This document shows positions 35,659-44,380 of a stretch of DNA of 64,000 bases, piece by piece. The position numbers and the translations under genes are program-made. The stretch spans positions 434,001-498,000 of the forward strand of contig NZ_RCVT01000001.1 in assembly GCF_016107325.1 (NCBI RefSeq), given 5' to 3'. The DNA is from Sphingomonas sp. MA1305 (GTDB taxonomy: Bacteria > Pseudomonadota > Alphaproteobacteria > Sphingomonadales > Sphingomonadaceae). Under the pieces are notes generated by a model. It worked only from the letters and a program-made list of their open reading frames with translations. It searched no databases and had not been told where the DNA came from. How positions within the stretch are numbered: the stretch's first letter is position 1; each line of letters starts with the position of its first letter.

Positions 35659-36045
35659 TCAATCTTCGCGCATACGAAGGAAGTTCATCCGGGCGCGGGC
35701 GATCGGCTTTGCGGGATCGTCCTGCCAGGCGGTCGCATCGACGTTGGCGACGCGCGTGCCGAGGCGGCTCACTATGCCCTGAGCGAATGTCGGCTTGTCG
35801 CGGCCGCCGCGCATATAGTCGACGGTGACGCCGATCGGCTTGATGCGACCGCCGCCCTCCGCCGCCAGCGCGTGGCGCAGCGCGGCGATCGCCGCGATCT
35901 CGAGCAGCCCGGCGATCGCGCCGCCGTGCAGGAAGCCGGGGCGGCCGAGCACGTCGTCGCCGAACGGCATGACGATCAGCGGCGCGGCATCGTCCTGCGT
36001 CTCGACGGTGACGCCGAGCAACCTGGCATAGGGCGGCAGCGTCAC
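35659..36045 (-). CDS. PaaI-family hotdog thioesterase (second of a pair)
   Basis: The start GTG at 36045 overlaps the stop of the upstream thioesterase as GTGA; TTG at 36051 is an alternative. The 128-residue product has the hotdog pattern RPGFLHGGAIAGLLEIAAIAAL and KPIGVTVDYMRGGRDKPTFAQG, typical of acyl-CoA thioesterases of the PaaI group. It follows a divergent copy of the same family, and the two could form a heteromer. Confidence 0.87.
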   Translation of the reverse strand: MTLPPYARLLGVTVETQDDAAPLIVMPFGDDVLGRPGFLHGGAIAGLLEIAAIAALRHALAAEGGGRIKPIGVTVDYMRGGRDKPTFAQGIVSRLGTRVANVDATAWQDDPAKPIARARMNFLRMRED

Positions 36046-36467
36046 GACCAATTGCTCATCAGCATGAACGTGCCCGCAACCTGGGCGAGCGGGTCGTCGG
36101 GGCCCTCGTCATAGGCAACGCCGCGGACGAAGGCGACGGAGCGGGTGATCTTCACACACTCGCCGCGGCCGATCACGGTTTTGCCGGGCCGCGCCGGGCG
36201 CAGATAGTCGACGCGCAGGTCGAGCGTCGCCTGCGGCTGGAACCGGCCCAGCTTTACCCACACGGCCAGGCTGGTGGCGGTATCCATCATCGTCACGATC
36301 GGACCGGACGCGACCACTCCCGTTTCGGGCTCGCCGACCAGATCCTCGGCATAGGGCAAGGCCAGCGAAACCCAGTCAGCACCGCTGTCATAATAGCTCA
36401 GCCCCATACGTCCGATATGGCCGCCGAAGCCGCGTGCGGTGAACCGCTGGATGTCGAACCCGCTCAT
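36042..36467 (-). CDS. PaaI-family hotdog thioesterase (first of a pair)
   Basis: The product has 141 residues from ATG 36467. The motif GPIVTMMDTATSLAVWVKLG replaces the HGG region, with Asp as the likely catalytic acid. ATLDLRVDYLRPARPGKTVIG is the following strand pair. Such paired, overlapping thioesterase genes hydrolyse acyl-CoAs, probably from the adjacent crotonase pathway. It is divergent from the enoyl-CoA hydratase at 36544 with only 76 bases between. Confidence 0.87.
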   Translation of the reverse strand: MSGFDIQRFTARGFGGHIGRMGLSYYDSGADWVSLALPYAEDLVGEPETGVVASGPIVTMMDTATSLAVWVKLGRFQPQATLDLRVDYLRPARPGKTVIGRGECVKITRSVAFVRGVAYDEGPDDPLAQVAGTFMLMSNWS

Positions 36468-36543
36468 GCGCGGTTTGTACACGGCGGCGGAGGTAGCGCA
36501 ATGCGGCGGCGGTGGTAAGGAACTGCAAAGCTGGGAGAGAGAG

Positions 36544-37335
36544 ATGAGCGACCGCGTCACCGTCCGGGTCGAGGACCATATCGCCGACGTCCGCCTGTCA
36601 CGGCCCGACAAGATGAATGCGCTCGATCCCGCGATGTTCGAGGCACTGGCCGCGACCATCGACGCCCTGAAGACGCGCCAGGACGTGCGCTGCGTCGTCC
36701 TGTCGGGCGAGGGGCGGGCCTTTTGTGCCGGCCTCGACATGGCGGCGATGGCGGGATTGGGCGGCGACGGAGTCGGGATCGACCTGGCGACGCGGCGCCA
36801 CGGCATCGCCAATCTGGCGCAATATGTCGCCTGGGGCTGGCGCGAGCTACCGATGCCGGTGATCGTCGCGCTGCATGGCGTCGCGCTGGGCGGCGGATTG
36901 CAGGTGGCGAGCGGCGGCGATGTCCGGCTGGCCCATCCGGGGACCCGATTGGCGATCCGCGAACTGCATTGGGGCATCGTGCCGGACATGGCGGGAGTGG
37001 CCTTGTGGCGGACGCTGGTGCGCGACGACGTGCTGCGCGAACTGACCTATACCGCGCGCGAATTCGACGCGGCGGAGGCGGCGGGACACGGCTTCGTCAC
37101 CCGCGTCAGCGAGGATCCGATCGGCGAGGCGCTGGCGCTGGCCCGCGATATCGCAGCTCATAATCCGCATGCGGTGCGCGGCGCCAAGCGACTCTACAAT
37201 CAGGCGGCGGAGGCGGATGCCGAAACGGTGCTGCGGGCGGAGACGGAGGAGCAGCTGGCACTGATCCGGACGCCGAACCAGATCGAACAGGTCATGGCCA
37301 ACATGCAGAAGCGTCTGGCGCAGTTCGTCGATTGA
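36544..37335 (+). CDS. Enoyl-CoA hydratase/isomerase (crotonase family)
   Basis: From ATG 36544 (purine-rich GAGAGAGAG before it) the protein has 263 residues. Crotonase marks are LSRPDKMNALDPAMFEALAA, GRAFCAGLDMAAMAGLG (oxyanion hole) and ALHGVALGGGLQVASGGDVRLA. The first catalytic Glu of classical hydratases is not at its usual place, and the stretch RELHWGIVPDMAGVALWRTL with an Asp suggests an isomerase-like member. Pathway unknown; it is divergent from two acyl-CoA thioesterases. Confidence 0.88.
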   Translation: MSDRVTVRVEDHIADVRLSRPDKMNALDPAMFEALAATIDALKTRQDVRCVVLSGEGRAFCAGLDMAAMAGLGGDGVGIDLATRRHGIANLAQYVAWGWRELPMPVIVALHGVALGGGLQVASGGDVRLAHPGTRLAIRELHWGIVPDMAGVALWRTLVRDDVLRELTYTAREFDAAEAAGHGFVTRVSEDPIGEALALARDIAAHNPHAVRGAKRLYNQAAEADAETVLRAETEEQLALIRTPNQIEQVMANMQKRLAQFVD

Positions 37336-37350
37336 GGACGGCCGGCCTTT

Positions 37351-37509
37351 AGAGCCGATCGACATTCGGCATGGCAGGCCATGCTTCGTCATCCCCGCGG
37401 AGGCGGGGATCCAGAACCACTGACGTCACGGCTCTACAAGCCGCCTCCGCGCGTCCGGATTCCCGCCCTCGCGGGAATGACGGCAGGGTATGTTCAATGG
37501 CTGCGATGA
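37351..37509 (+). repeat. Left arm of a long inverted repeat containing a REP doublet
   Basis: This arm matches, in inverted orientation, the segment 37922-38082. The shared parts include AGAGCCGATCGAC, CGGCATGGCAGGCCAT, the 94-base REP doublet 37388-37481 (GTCATCCCCGCGGAGGCGGG ... GCGGGAATGAC) and CGGCAGGGTAT. The match outside the REP doublet is imperfect, with small indels. The arms frame one small gene. Confidence 0.8.
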
Positions 37510-37525
37510 TGAACGTCGGTCGGTC

Positions 37526-37792
37526 CTAGAGAACCACCGTCTCCGGCTTGGATTCGGCGATCGCGGCGAGCACCATCCGCTCCCAGATCGCCGGGTCGCC
37601 CGCCGCGGCCATCGCCTGGTCGGGCTCGCGCAGCGTCTTCAGCACCGCGCGGGCATCGGCGAGATAGTCGCGCCACGCGGCATCGACCGCGTCCCCGGCG
37701 GATTCGGCGTCGCCGCCGGCATTGGCGCTGATCCGCTGGCCGGCGAGTACGCGGGCGATCCGTTCGGCGATGGGGGTGGTGGACACGTCCAT
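37526..37792 (-). CDS. Small protein of unknown function framed by inverted repeats
   Basis: From ATG 37792 the product has 88 residues. It begins MDVSTTPIAERIARVLAGQRI and continues as a helical protein with DAAWRDYLADARAVLKTLREPD and WERMVLAAIAESKPE; there is no signal or membrane segment. I do not recognise a family, but the composition is clearly protein-like and the helix pattern is regular. The gene lies between two ~150-base inverted repeats and could be a passenger moved with them. Confidence 0.7.
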   Translation of the reverse strand: MDVSTTPIAERIARVLAGQRISANAGGDAESAGDAVDAAWRDYLADARAVLKTLREPDQAMAAAGDPAIWERMVLAAIAESKPETVVL

Positions 37793-37921
37793 GGCTCTCT
37801 CCTTCGCGTCGTCAATGCGCGAGCGGGGAGGGAGGTTCAGCGACGACTGTGTCGAGGACGGCAGTTCGCGCGCGGCGACCGTCATTCCGAGCGTGGCGAC
37901 GCCGTGACGTTGCGAGCTGAA

Positions 37922-38082
37922 GCCATCGCAGGCTTGGAAAATGCCCTGCCGTCATTCCCGCGCAGGCGGGAATCCAGGCGCGCGGAGGCTGCTTGTCGAG
38001 CCGTGACGTCAGGGGTTCTGGATCCCCGCCTCCGCGGGATGACGAGAAATGGCCTGCCATGCCGAGAAGGTCGATCGGCTCT
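37922..38082 (-). repeat. Right arm of a long inverted repeat containing a REP doublet
   Basis: Inverted counterpart of 37351-37509: ATGCCCTGCCGTCATTCCCG, the REP doublet 37951-38043, then ATGGCCTGCCATGCCG and TCGATCGGCTCT. Beyond it, 38083-38188 holds nothing recognisable up to the helicase stop. Confidence 0.8.
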
Positions 38083-38188
38083 GGCCGAAACGGGCATCGC
38101 ATGCCCGGCGAAGGCGAAGCGCGAGCATCCGCAAGCGCCAAATGGGGCGGCGGCGGGTGCCTGTCAAAGCACCGCGCCGCCGGTCCGC

Positions 38189-39562
38189 TTAGCGGCTTGC
38201 GCCGGTCCCGGCGCCCGCGCCGCCGCGGCCCTGGCCGCCGCGACCGCGACCGCGGCCACCGCCGCCGCCGCCACGCCGGTTACGGCTGGCATTGGCATAG
38301 TCGCGGGTCGAGGTCGGCGCATGCGTCGCGCGCGGCTTCGGGATCTGGCGCTGCCGCGGCAGGTCGACGCGCGGGGCCGGATCAGCGCCGATCGCCTTGA
38401 CCCGCGCCGTCTTGATCGCCTCCGCCTTAGCAGTGAACTGGTCGGGCAGCGGCCGCACCGCGACCTTCTGGCGGGTCAGCTTCTCGATGTCCTTGAGATA
38501 CGGCCGCTCGTCATCGGCGCAGAAGGCGATGGCGATGCCACTGTTGCCGGCGCGCGCCGTCCGGCCGATGCGGTGGACATATTGCTCCGGCACGTTGGGC
38601 AGTTCGAAGTTGACGACATGGCTGACGCCCGAGACGTCGATGCCGCGCGCCGCGATGTCGGTGGCGACGAGGATGCGGACCTTGCCGTCCTTGAACTCGC
38701 CGAGCGCGCGCTCGCGCTGGCCCTGGCTCTTGTTGCCGTGGATCGCATTGGCGGCGATGCCGTTGCCGGCGAGCAGCTTCACGACGCGATCGGCGCCATG
38801 TTTGGTGCGCGTGAAGACCAGCGCACGGTCGATCGCCGGATCCTGCAACACCAGAGTCAGCAGCGCCTGCTTCTCCGTCTGGTTGACGAAGGTGACATAT
38901 TGGTCGACGCGCTCCGCCGTGGTGGAGGCGGGGACCACCGACACCGTCGCGGGATCGGTCAGGAACTTGTCGGCGAGTTCGCGGATCGACGGCGGCATCG
39001 TCGCCGAGAAGAACAGCGTCTGGCGCTTCCTCGGCAGCATCTTCACGATGCGCTTCAGAGCGTGGATGAAGCCGAGGTCGAGCATCTGGTCGGCCTCGTC
39101 GAGGACCAGGATCTCGATCATCGACAGATTGACGAAGCCCTGCTCGACCAGGTCGATCAGGCGGCCCGGCGTCGCGACCAGGATGTCGACGCCGCGCGCC
39201 ACGTCCTGACGGTTCTTGTTGATACTGGTGCCGCCGAACACGGTGGCAACGGTCAGCTTCGAGAACTTGCCGTAGCCGCGCGCATTGTCGGCGATCTGGC
39301 CGGCGAGCTCGCGCGTCGGGGCGAGCACCAGCATGCGGACATGGGTCGGCAGCACGCGCTTGTTGGCGGCGACGAGGCGCTGGATCGACGGCAGCACGAA
39401 GGCCGCGGTCTTGCCGGTGCCGGTCTGCGCTATGCCGAGCAGGTCGCGGCCTTCGAGCAGGGTGGGGATGGAGTCACGCTGGATCGGCGTCGGCTCGGAA
39501 TAGCCCTTGGCTTCCAGCGCACGGACCAGCGGCTCGGCGAGGCCGAGATCGGAAAAGGACAT
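38189..39562 (-). CDS. DEAD-box RNA helicase (RhlE-like)
   Basis: From ATG 39562 the protein has 457 residues. The Q motif (SFSDLGLAEPLVRALEAKGY, EPTPIQ) is followed by motif I AQTGTGKT, Ia PTRELA, Ib TPGRLID, DEAD, SAT, then IV-VI (VFTRTKHGADRVVKLL, ATDIAARGID, HRIGRTARAG). The ~90-residue tail is basic, ending in Gly/Arg-rich RGG-type repeats that bind RNA. This is the RhlE/CsdA-like group acting in RNA decay, ribosome assembly or cold adaptation. A 310-base divergent region lies upstream. Confidence 0.95.
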   Translation of the reverse strand: MSFSDLGLAEPLVRALEAKGYSEPTPIQRDSIPTLLEGRDLLGIAQTGTGKTAAFVLPSIQRLVAANKRVLPTHVRMLVLAPTRELAGQIADNARGYGKFSKLTVATVFGGTSINKNRQDVARGVDILVATPGRLIDLVEQGFVNLSMIEILVLDEADQMLDLGFIHALKRIVKMLPRKRQTLFFSATMPPSIRELADKFLTDPATVSVVPASTTAERVDQYVTFVNQTEKQALLTLVLQDPAIDRALVFTRTKHGADRVVKLLAGNGIAANAIHGNKSQGQRERALGEFKDGKVRILVATDIAARGIDVSGVSHVVNFELPNVPEQYVHRIGRTARAGNSGIAIAFCADDERPYLKDIEKLTRQKVAVRPLPDQFTAKAEAIKTARVKAIGADPAPRVDLPRQRQIPKPRATHAPTSTRDYANASRNRRGGGGGGRGRGRGGQGRGGAGAGTGASR

Positions 39563-39872
39563 GGTATAAACCTCAAACAAAGGGCCATGCCCGTGAGCGC
39601 CGGCAACGGCGCACGGGTGGCGGGGGAAAACTGACACCCCGCGTGAATAGGGAAGCCCTGAACGGATCGACCGAGGCGGAGCCGGGAGCCAAGCTCCGTT
39701 CACGCTGCATGACGCCTCGATGAGCGGCCATGTGCGCGCTACCGAACGAAATGTCAATGATCAGCGGGTGCGGCGCCGATCGCGAGCCCGAGCAAGATCC
39801 ACAGAGAAGTCTGTTCTTCATGTTTCCCAGCGCGTTAACTATCGCGCAACTCCTGGGGTCTAGGCCGACGGA
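39563..39872. other. Intergenic region between helicase and MCP operon, no gene seen
   Basis: This 310-base gap holds the divergent promoters. The helicase leader contains a short hairpin GGAGC...GCTCC (39685-39697). No family-like reading frame or RNA motif was recognised. A long 5' leader is common for cold-inducible DEAD-box genes, but that is inference. Confidence 0.4.
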
Positions 39873-40172
39873 ATGAAGAGGATGCCATTCCGCGCGCTCC
39901 GCTGGGCCGTGCCGCAGATCGTCGGCGCGCTCGCGCTGATCGTCATGCTCGGCTTCGCCCCGGCACCGGGCGGCGCCCTGCTGCTCGTCCCGCTCGACGG
40001 CAGCGCCGGGCTAGCCCGTGCCGCCGTCGACCGCGGCGCGCTGATCGTCGATCGCGGTCCCGGCTCGACCCTGGTCGTACGCGGCGATCTCGGCATCCTC
40101 GACTGGCCCTTGCTGCGCCACGGCGTCCTTACCCTCGGCGCGCCGGCTCTGCTCTGCGGCGACACAGCATGA
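39873..40172 (+). CDS. Small membrane-anchored protein of unknown function, coupled to an MCP
   Basis: This 99-residue protein has one transmembrane segment at about 12-31 ([19 protein letters not shown]) and a short outer domain ([34 protein letters not shown]). I do not recognise a family. Its stop overlaps the MCP start (ATGA), so it is translated together with the receptor and may be a periplasmic accessory to it. Confidence 0.68.
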   Translation: MKRMPFRALRWAVPQIVGALALIVMLGFAPAPGGALLLVPLDGSAGLARAAVDRGALIVDRGPGSTLVVRGDLGILDWPLLRHGVLTLGAPALLCGDTA

Positions 40173-41737
40173 CGATCGAGAGCCTCGACGCGCTGCGTCA
40201 GCGCGGCGTGCGCGGACTGGTGGCGGTGTCGCTCGCCGCCGTGCCGACGCTGGCATTGCTCGGCTGGATCGTCGGCAGCCCGCATGTCCTGCCTGCCACC
40301 CTGCTCGCCACGGCGTCGATGATCATCCCGACGATGCTGGCGATCCGGCGACGATACGACGCGGGCGCACGGCTCGCGGTCGGCAGCCTCGCGGCGGTGC
40401 TGCCGGCGCTGTTCGTCTTCCTGCTGTCGGGACAGCCGTGGCAGATGGACGCGCACATGTATTTCTTCTCGGCGCTCGCCGCGCTGACCGTGTTGTGCGA
40501 CTGGCGGCCGCTGGCGCTCGCCTCGGTGCTGATCGCCGTCCACCATCTCGCCCTCGATTGGCTGATGCCGGGCTGGGTGTTCGAGAACGGCCGGGGCGGC
40601 ATCTGGCGCGTCCTGTTCCACGTCGTCGCGGTGGTGCTGCAATTCGCGGCGCTGACCTATGTCACGTTGCAGCTCCGGCAGCTGGTCGCGCATCAGCATG
40701 CCGCACGCGCCGAAAGCGAACGGCTCACCGCCGCCGCCGAGGCGGAGCGCGAGGCCGCGCGGGTCGAGCGCGAGCGGGCGGTTAACGCGCTCGCCGCGGC
40801 ACGCGCCGCGGAGGACCGCTCGGCGACCGACCGCGACGCCCGCCGCGCGGTGGAGGAACGCAGCGAGGCGCAGCGCCGCGCCGAACTGGTGGCGCTCGCC
40901 GCCGCCTTCGAAGCGACCGTGGTCGAGGTCGCGGTGGCGATCGAAAGCGCCTCGGCACGGCTGGAGGGATCGGCGACGACGCTCAACGGCCTCGCCGCGG
41001 ACGCCGGCCGTCAGGCCAGCGAGGCGGCATCGGGCGCGACCCAGGCATCGGATGCGGTGCGCGGCGTCGCCGCCGCGGTCGACCAATTGACCGGGGCGAT
41101 CGCCAGCGTCGCGGAAAGCGCCGAACAGCAGAGCCGGCTGACCGCCGCCGCCCGGACCAGCGCCAAGAACGGCGACGCCACCGTCCAGACGCTGGCGCGC
41201 CGGGCGATCGACATCGGCGGCTTCGTCGGCGAGATCAACGGCATCGCCGCGCAGACCAATCTGCTCGCGCTCAACGCAACGATCGAGGCGGCACGCGCCG
41301 GCGATGCCGGCCGCGGCTTTTCGGTGGTGGCGAGCGAGGTCAAGCAACTCGCCGGCGCCACCGGCCGTGCCACCGACAAGATCGCCAGCCTGGTTGCCAG
41401 CGTCCAGCAGGGCGTCGATGCCGCCGCCAGCGATCTCGACGCCGCCTCCGCCGCGGTCGGCCAGGTCGAGGGCGCCGCCGAGGACATCCGCGCCGCGGTC
41501 GCCGCGCAGGGCGGCACTGCGCACCGCATCGCGCAGAGTGTGCATGAAGCGCGCACCGGTGCCCATATGATCGCGGCGCGGATGGGGCATGTCGCCGAGG
41601 CGGTGAATGCCGCCGGCGCGCTGTCGGGCGAGGTGCGCGATGCCGCCACCACCCTGTCCGACCATGCGCGTCGCCTGCGCCGATCGACGGTCGGCTTCGT
41701 CGAGCAGCTGCGCGATGCGCAGAACCGCGCCGCCTGA
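40169..41737 (+). CDS. Methyl-accepting chemotaxis protein with polytopic membrane sensor
   Basis: The protein has 522 residues. The first ~175 residues contain about six hydrophobic segments and no large periplasmic domain. A long charged coiled coil (about 180-245) follows, and the signalling domain has the conserved hairpin tip [17 protein letters not shown] and [10 protein letters not shown] near residues 355-400. HAMP is not recognisable, so the membrane part connects directly to the coiled coil. The C-terminus lacks a CheR/CheB docking pentapeptide. It is coupled to a small membrane protein upstream. Confidence 0.9.
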   Translation: MTIESLDALRQRGVRGLVAVSLAAVPTLALLGWIVGSPHVLPATLLATASMIIPTMLAIRRRYDAGARLAVGSLAAVLPALFVFLLSGQPWQMDAHMYFFSALAALTVLCDWRPLALASVLIAVHHLALDWLMPGWVFENGRGGIWRVLFHVVAVVLQFAALTYVTLQLRQLVAHQHAARAESERLTAAAEAEREAARVERERAVNALAAARAAEDRSATDRDARRAVEERSEAQRRAELVALAAAFEATVVEVAVAIESASARLEGSATTLNGLAADAGRQASEAASGATQASDAVRGVAAAVDQLTGAIASVAESAEQQSRLTAAARTSAKNGDATVQTLARRAIDIGGFVGEINGIAAQTNLLALNATIEAARAGDAGRGFSVVASEVKQLAGATGRATDKIASLVASVQQGVDAAASDLDAASAAVGQVEGAAEDIRAAVAAQGGTAHRIAQSVHEARTGAHMIAARMGHVAEAVNAAGALSGEVRDAATTLSDHARRLRRSTVGFVEQLRDAQNRAA

Positions 41738-41826
41738 CGCGATCCGGTAACGGCTGATACGTTTTCGGGCTGGCAAGCGCCGGCCGGCCATCTATGCTCG
41801 CGGTCCAACGAGGAAGAGGATCGCGC

Positions 41827-42828
41827 ATGAAATTGGCCAGCCTGAAGCACGGTCGCGACGGCAAGCTCGTCGTCGTCTCCAACGACCTCGCCTGGTGCGC
41901 CGATGCCGGCCATATCGTCCCGACCCTGCAGGCCGCGCTCGACGATTGGGACCGGCTGCTCCCCGACCTGCAGAATCTCGCCACCGATCTCGAGCATGAG
42001 ACGATTCCGCGGCTGCGCTTCCACGAGCATGATGCGGCGGCGCCGCTGCCGCGCGCCTATCAATGGGCGGACGGATCGGCCTATGTGAACCATGTCGCCC
42101 TGGTGCGGCAGGCGCGCGGGGCGGAGATGCCGGAGAGCTTCTGGCACGATCCGCTGATGTACCAGGGCGGCAGCGACGGCTTCCTGGGGCCGCGCGATGC
42201 CGTTCCGCTCGCCGACGAAAGCTGGGGCTGCGACCTCGAGGCGGAGGTGGTGGTCGTCACCGGCGACGTGCCGCTCGGCGCGAGCCGCGACGAGGCGCTC
42301 GCCGCGATCCGGCTGGTCGGGCTGACCAACGACGTCAGCTTGCGCAACCTCATCCCCGGCGAGCTGGCCAAGGGCTTCGGCTTCTTCCAGTCCAAGCCGG
42401 CAAGCGCCTTCTCGCCGGTCTTCGTCACGCCCGACGCGCTCGGCGAGTGGTGGCGGGACGGCAAGCTGCATCGCACCCTGATGGTCGACCTCAACGGTCA
42501 GCCGTTCGGCCGCGTCGCTGCGGGCGAGGACATGACCTTCGACTTCGGCACCTTGGTCGCCCATGCCGCCAAGACCCGGCGGCTCGGCGCCGGCACGATC
42601 GTCGGGTCGGGCACGGTCAGCAACCGCGGGCCCGACGGCGGCCCGGGCCAGACGATCGCCGACGGCGGCGTCGGCTATTGCTGCCTGGCCGAATTGCGCA
42701 CGGTGGAGACGATCGCGGGCGGCAAGCCGGTCACGCCCTTCCTGAAGCAGGGGGACACGGTGCGGATCTGGGCGGAGGACGATCGCCACCACCCGATCTT
42801 CGGGGTGATCGAACAGACGGTCGGCTGA
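41827..42828 (+). CDS. Fumarylacetoacetate hydrolase family protein
   Basis: From ATG 41827 the product has 333 residues. An N-terminal domain (MKLASLKHGRDGKLVVV) precedes the FAH fold. Metal-site marks are DLEAEVVVVTGDVP and GLTNDVSLRNLIPGELAKGF, and later TIVGSGTVSNRGPDGG. It matches bacterial fumarylacetoacetases of tyrosine degradation better than the short FahA-like lyases, but the substrate is inferred. No other tyrosine genes are adjacent. An RBS-like GAGGAAGAGG precedes the start. Confidence 0.88.
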   Translation: MKLASLKHGRDGKLVVVSNDLAWCADAGHIVPTLQAALDDWDRLLPDLQNLATDLEHETIPRLRFHEHDAAAPLPRAYQWADGSAYVNHVALVRQARGAEMPESFWHDPLMYQGGSDGFLGPRDAVPLADESWGCDLEAEVVVVTGDVPLGASRDEALAAIRLVGLTNDVSLRNLIPGELAKGFGFFQSKPASAFSPVFVTPDALGEWWRDGKLHRTLMVDLNGQPFGRVAAGEDMTFDFGTLVAHAAKTRRLGAGTIVGSGTVSNRGPDGGPGQTIADGGVGYCCLAELRTVETIAGGKPVTPFLKQGDTVRIWAEDDRHHPIFGVIEQTVG

Positions 42829-42966
42829 GCGGTCGCGGCGGCGACCGGATCGACGCATCCGGCGCCGCAACAGTCGTAAAGCCGCTTGAAATTAAGTTAC
42901 GCATCGGCAAGAGCCGGTGCGGACACCGCCGGCGGACGAATCCGGTGGCGAGACGAGGAGAGAGAC

Positions 42967-44253
42967 GTGGCGGCCGAGACCACCCGCGCCAATCTGCAGC
43001 CGCTGACGCTGCACGTGCCGGAACCCAAGTTCCGCCCCGGCGATACGGTCGATTTCGCCGCGGTCGACGTGCCGCCGGCGGGGGCGCAGCGCCGCCCCGA
43101 CACTGCCGAAGAGGCGCGCGCCTTCACCGATCTCGCCTATACGATGGTCCGCGTCCTCGACGAGAACGGGCAGGCGGTCGGCCCCTGGGACCCGAAGCTG
43201 TCGCCGGACACGTTGCGCCGGATGCTGTACAACATGGTGCGGCTGCGTGCCTTCGACGAGCGGATGTTCCGCGCCCAGCGCCAGGGCAAGACCAGCTTCT
43301 ACATGAAGGCGACGGGCGAGGAGGCGGTGGCGATCGCCGCGGCGCAGGCGCTCGACCGCGACGACATGTGCTTCCCATCCTATCGCCAGCAGGGCCTGCT
43401 CATCGCCCGCGACTATCCGTTGATCGAGATGATGAACCAGATCTACTCGAACCGCGGCGACAAGCTCGGCGGCAAGCAGCTGCCGATCATGTATTCGGCG
43501 AAGGACTACGGCTTCTTCTCGATCTCCGGCAACCTGACCACGCAATATCCGCAGGCGGTCGGCTGGGCGATGGCATCGGCGGCGAAGGGCGACACGCGTA
43601 TCGCCGCCGCCTGGTGCGGCGAGGGTTCGACCGCGGAGGGCGACTTCCACTCGGCCTGCACCTTCGCCGCGGTCTATCGCGCGCCGGTGATCTTCAACGT
43701 CGTCAACAACCAGTGGGCGATCAGCAGCTTCTCGGGCTTCGCCGGGGCGGAGGCGACGACCTTCGCGGCGCGCGCGATCGGCTATGGCATCGCCGGCCTG
43801 CGCGTCGACGGCAATGACGCGCTGGCGGTCTATGCCGCGACCTTGTGGGCGGCGGAGCGCGCGCGCACCAACCGGGGCGCGACGCTGATCGAGCATTTCA
43901 CCTACCGCGCGGAAGGCCATTCGACCTCCGACGATCCGTCGCAATATCGCAGCGCGGGCGAGCCGACCGCCTGGCCGCTGGGCGACCCGATCGCGCGGCT
44001 GAAGCAGCATCTGATCGTGATCGGCGAATGGGACGAGGATCGCCACGCCGCCCAGGACAAGGCGATCGCCGAAGAGGTGCGCGCCATCCAGAAGGAGGCC
44101 GAGAAGAACGGCATCCTCGGCCATGGCCTGCACCAGCCGCTCGATTCGCTGTTCGACGGCGTGTTCGAGGAGATGCCGTGGCATTTGCGCGAGCAGCGCC
44201 AGATGATGCTGGACGAGGAAGAAGCATCGGGACGGCCATGGGCGCGGAAGTGA
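42967..44253 (+). CDS. bkdA1: Branched-chain 2-oxoacid dehydrogenase E1 alpha subunit
   Basis: Translation starts at GTG 42967 behind GAGGAGAGAG, giving 428 residues. The thiamin-diphosphate signature AWCGEGSTAEGDFHSACTFA and VVNNQWAISS is present, as are FDERMFRAQRQGKTSFYM and the phosphorylation-loop region TYRAEGHSTSDDPSQYRS. The length and N-terminal extension fit the branched-chain enzyme rather than pyruvate dehydrogenase. With E1 beta and E2 it oxidatively decarboxylates the keto acids of Val, Leu and Ile. A REP doublet separates it from the E1 beta gene. Confidence 0.93.
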   Translation: MAAETTRANLQPLTLHVPEPKFRPGDTVDFAAVDVPPAGAQRRPDTAEEARAFTDLAYTMVRVLDENGQAVGPWDPKLSPDTLRRMLYNMVRLRAFDERMFRAQRQGKTSFYMKATGEEAVAIAAAQALDRDDMCFPSYRQQGLLIARDYPLIEMMNQIYSNRGDKLGGKQLPIMYSAKDYGFFSISGNLTTQYPQAVGWAMASAAKGDTRIAAAWCGEGSTAEGDFHSACTFAAVYRAPVIFNVVNNQWAISSFSGFAGAEATTFAARAIGYGIAGLRVDGNDALAVYAATLWAAERARTNRGATLIEHFTYRAEGHSTSDDPSQYRSAGEPTAWPLGDPIARLKQHLIVIGEWDEDRHAAQDKAIAEEVRAIQKEAEKNGILGHGLHQPLDSLFDGVFEEMPWHLREQRQMMLDEEEASGRPWARK

Positions 44254-44276
44254 TGGCGATGGCCGTCCGCCCATCC

Positions 44277-44368
44277 GTCATTTCCGCGAAGGCGGGAATC
44301 CAGAGCCGCAGCGCCGGCGGCTCCATCGATCACCTGTGCGTCTGGATCCCCGCCTGCGCGGGGATGAC
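44277..44368. repeat. REP doublet between the E1 alpha and E1 beta genes
   Basis: GTCATTTCCGCGAAGGCGGG at the left and GGATCCCCGCCTGCGCGGGG plus ATGAC at the right face each other over 92 bases. It sits inside the bkd operon, 13 bases before the E1 beta ATG, and could stabilise the upstream mRNA. Confidence 0.85.
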
Positions 44369-44380
44369 GAGGATTGTGGA

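Noticed and set aside
37388..38043. Repeated GTCATTCCCGCG-like units as a CRISPR array
   Set aside because: Units are inverted palindromic doublets at irregular spacing with no regular spacers and no cas genes nearby.
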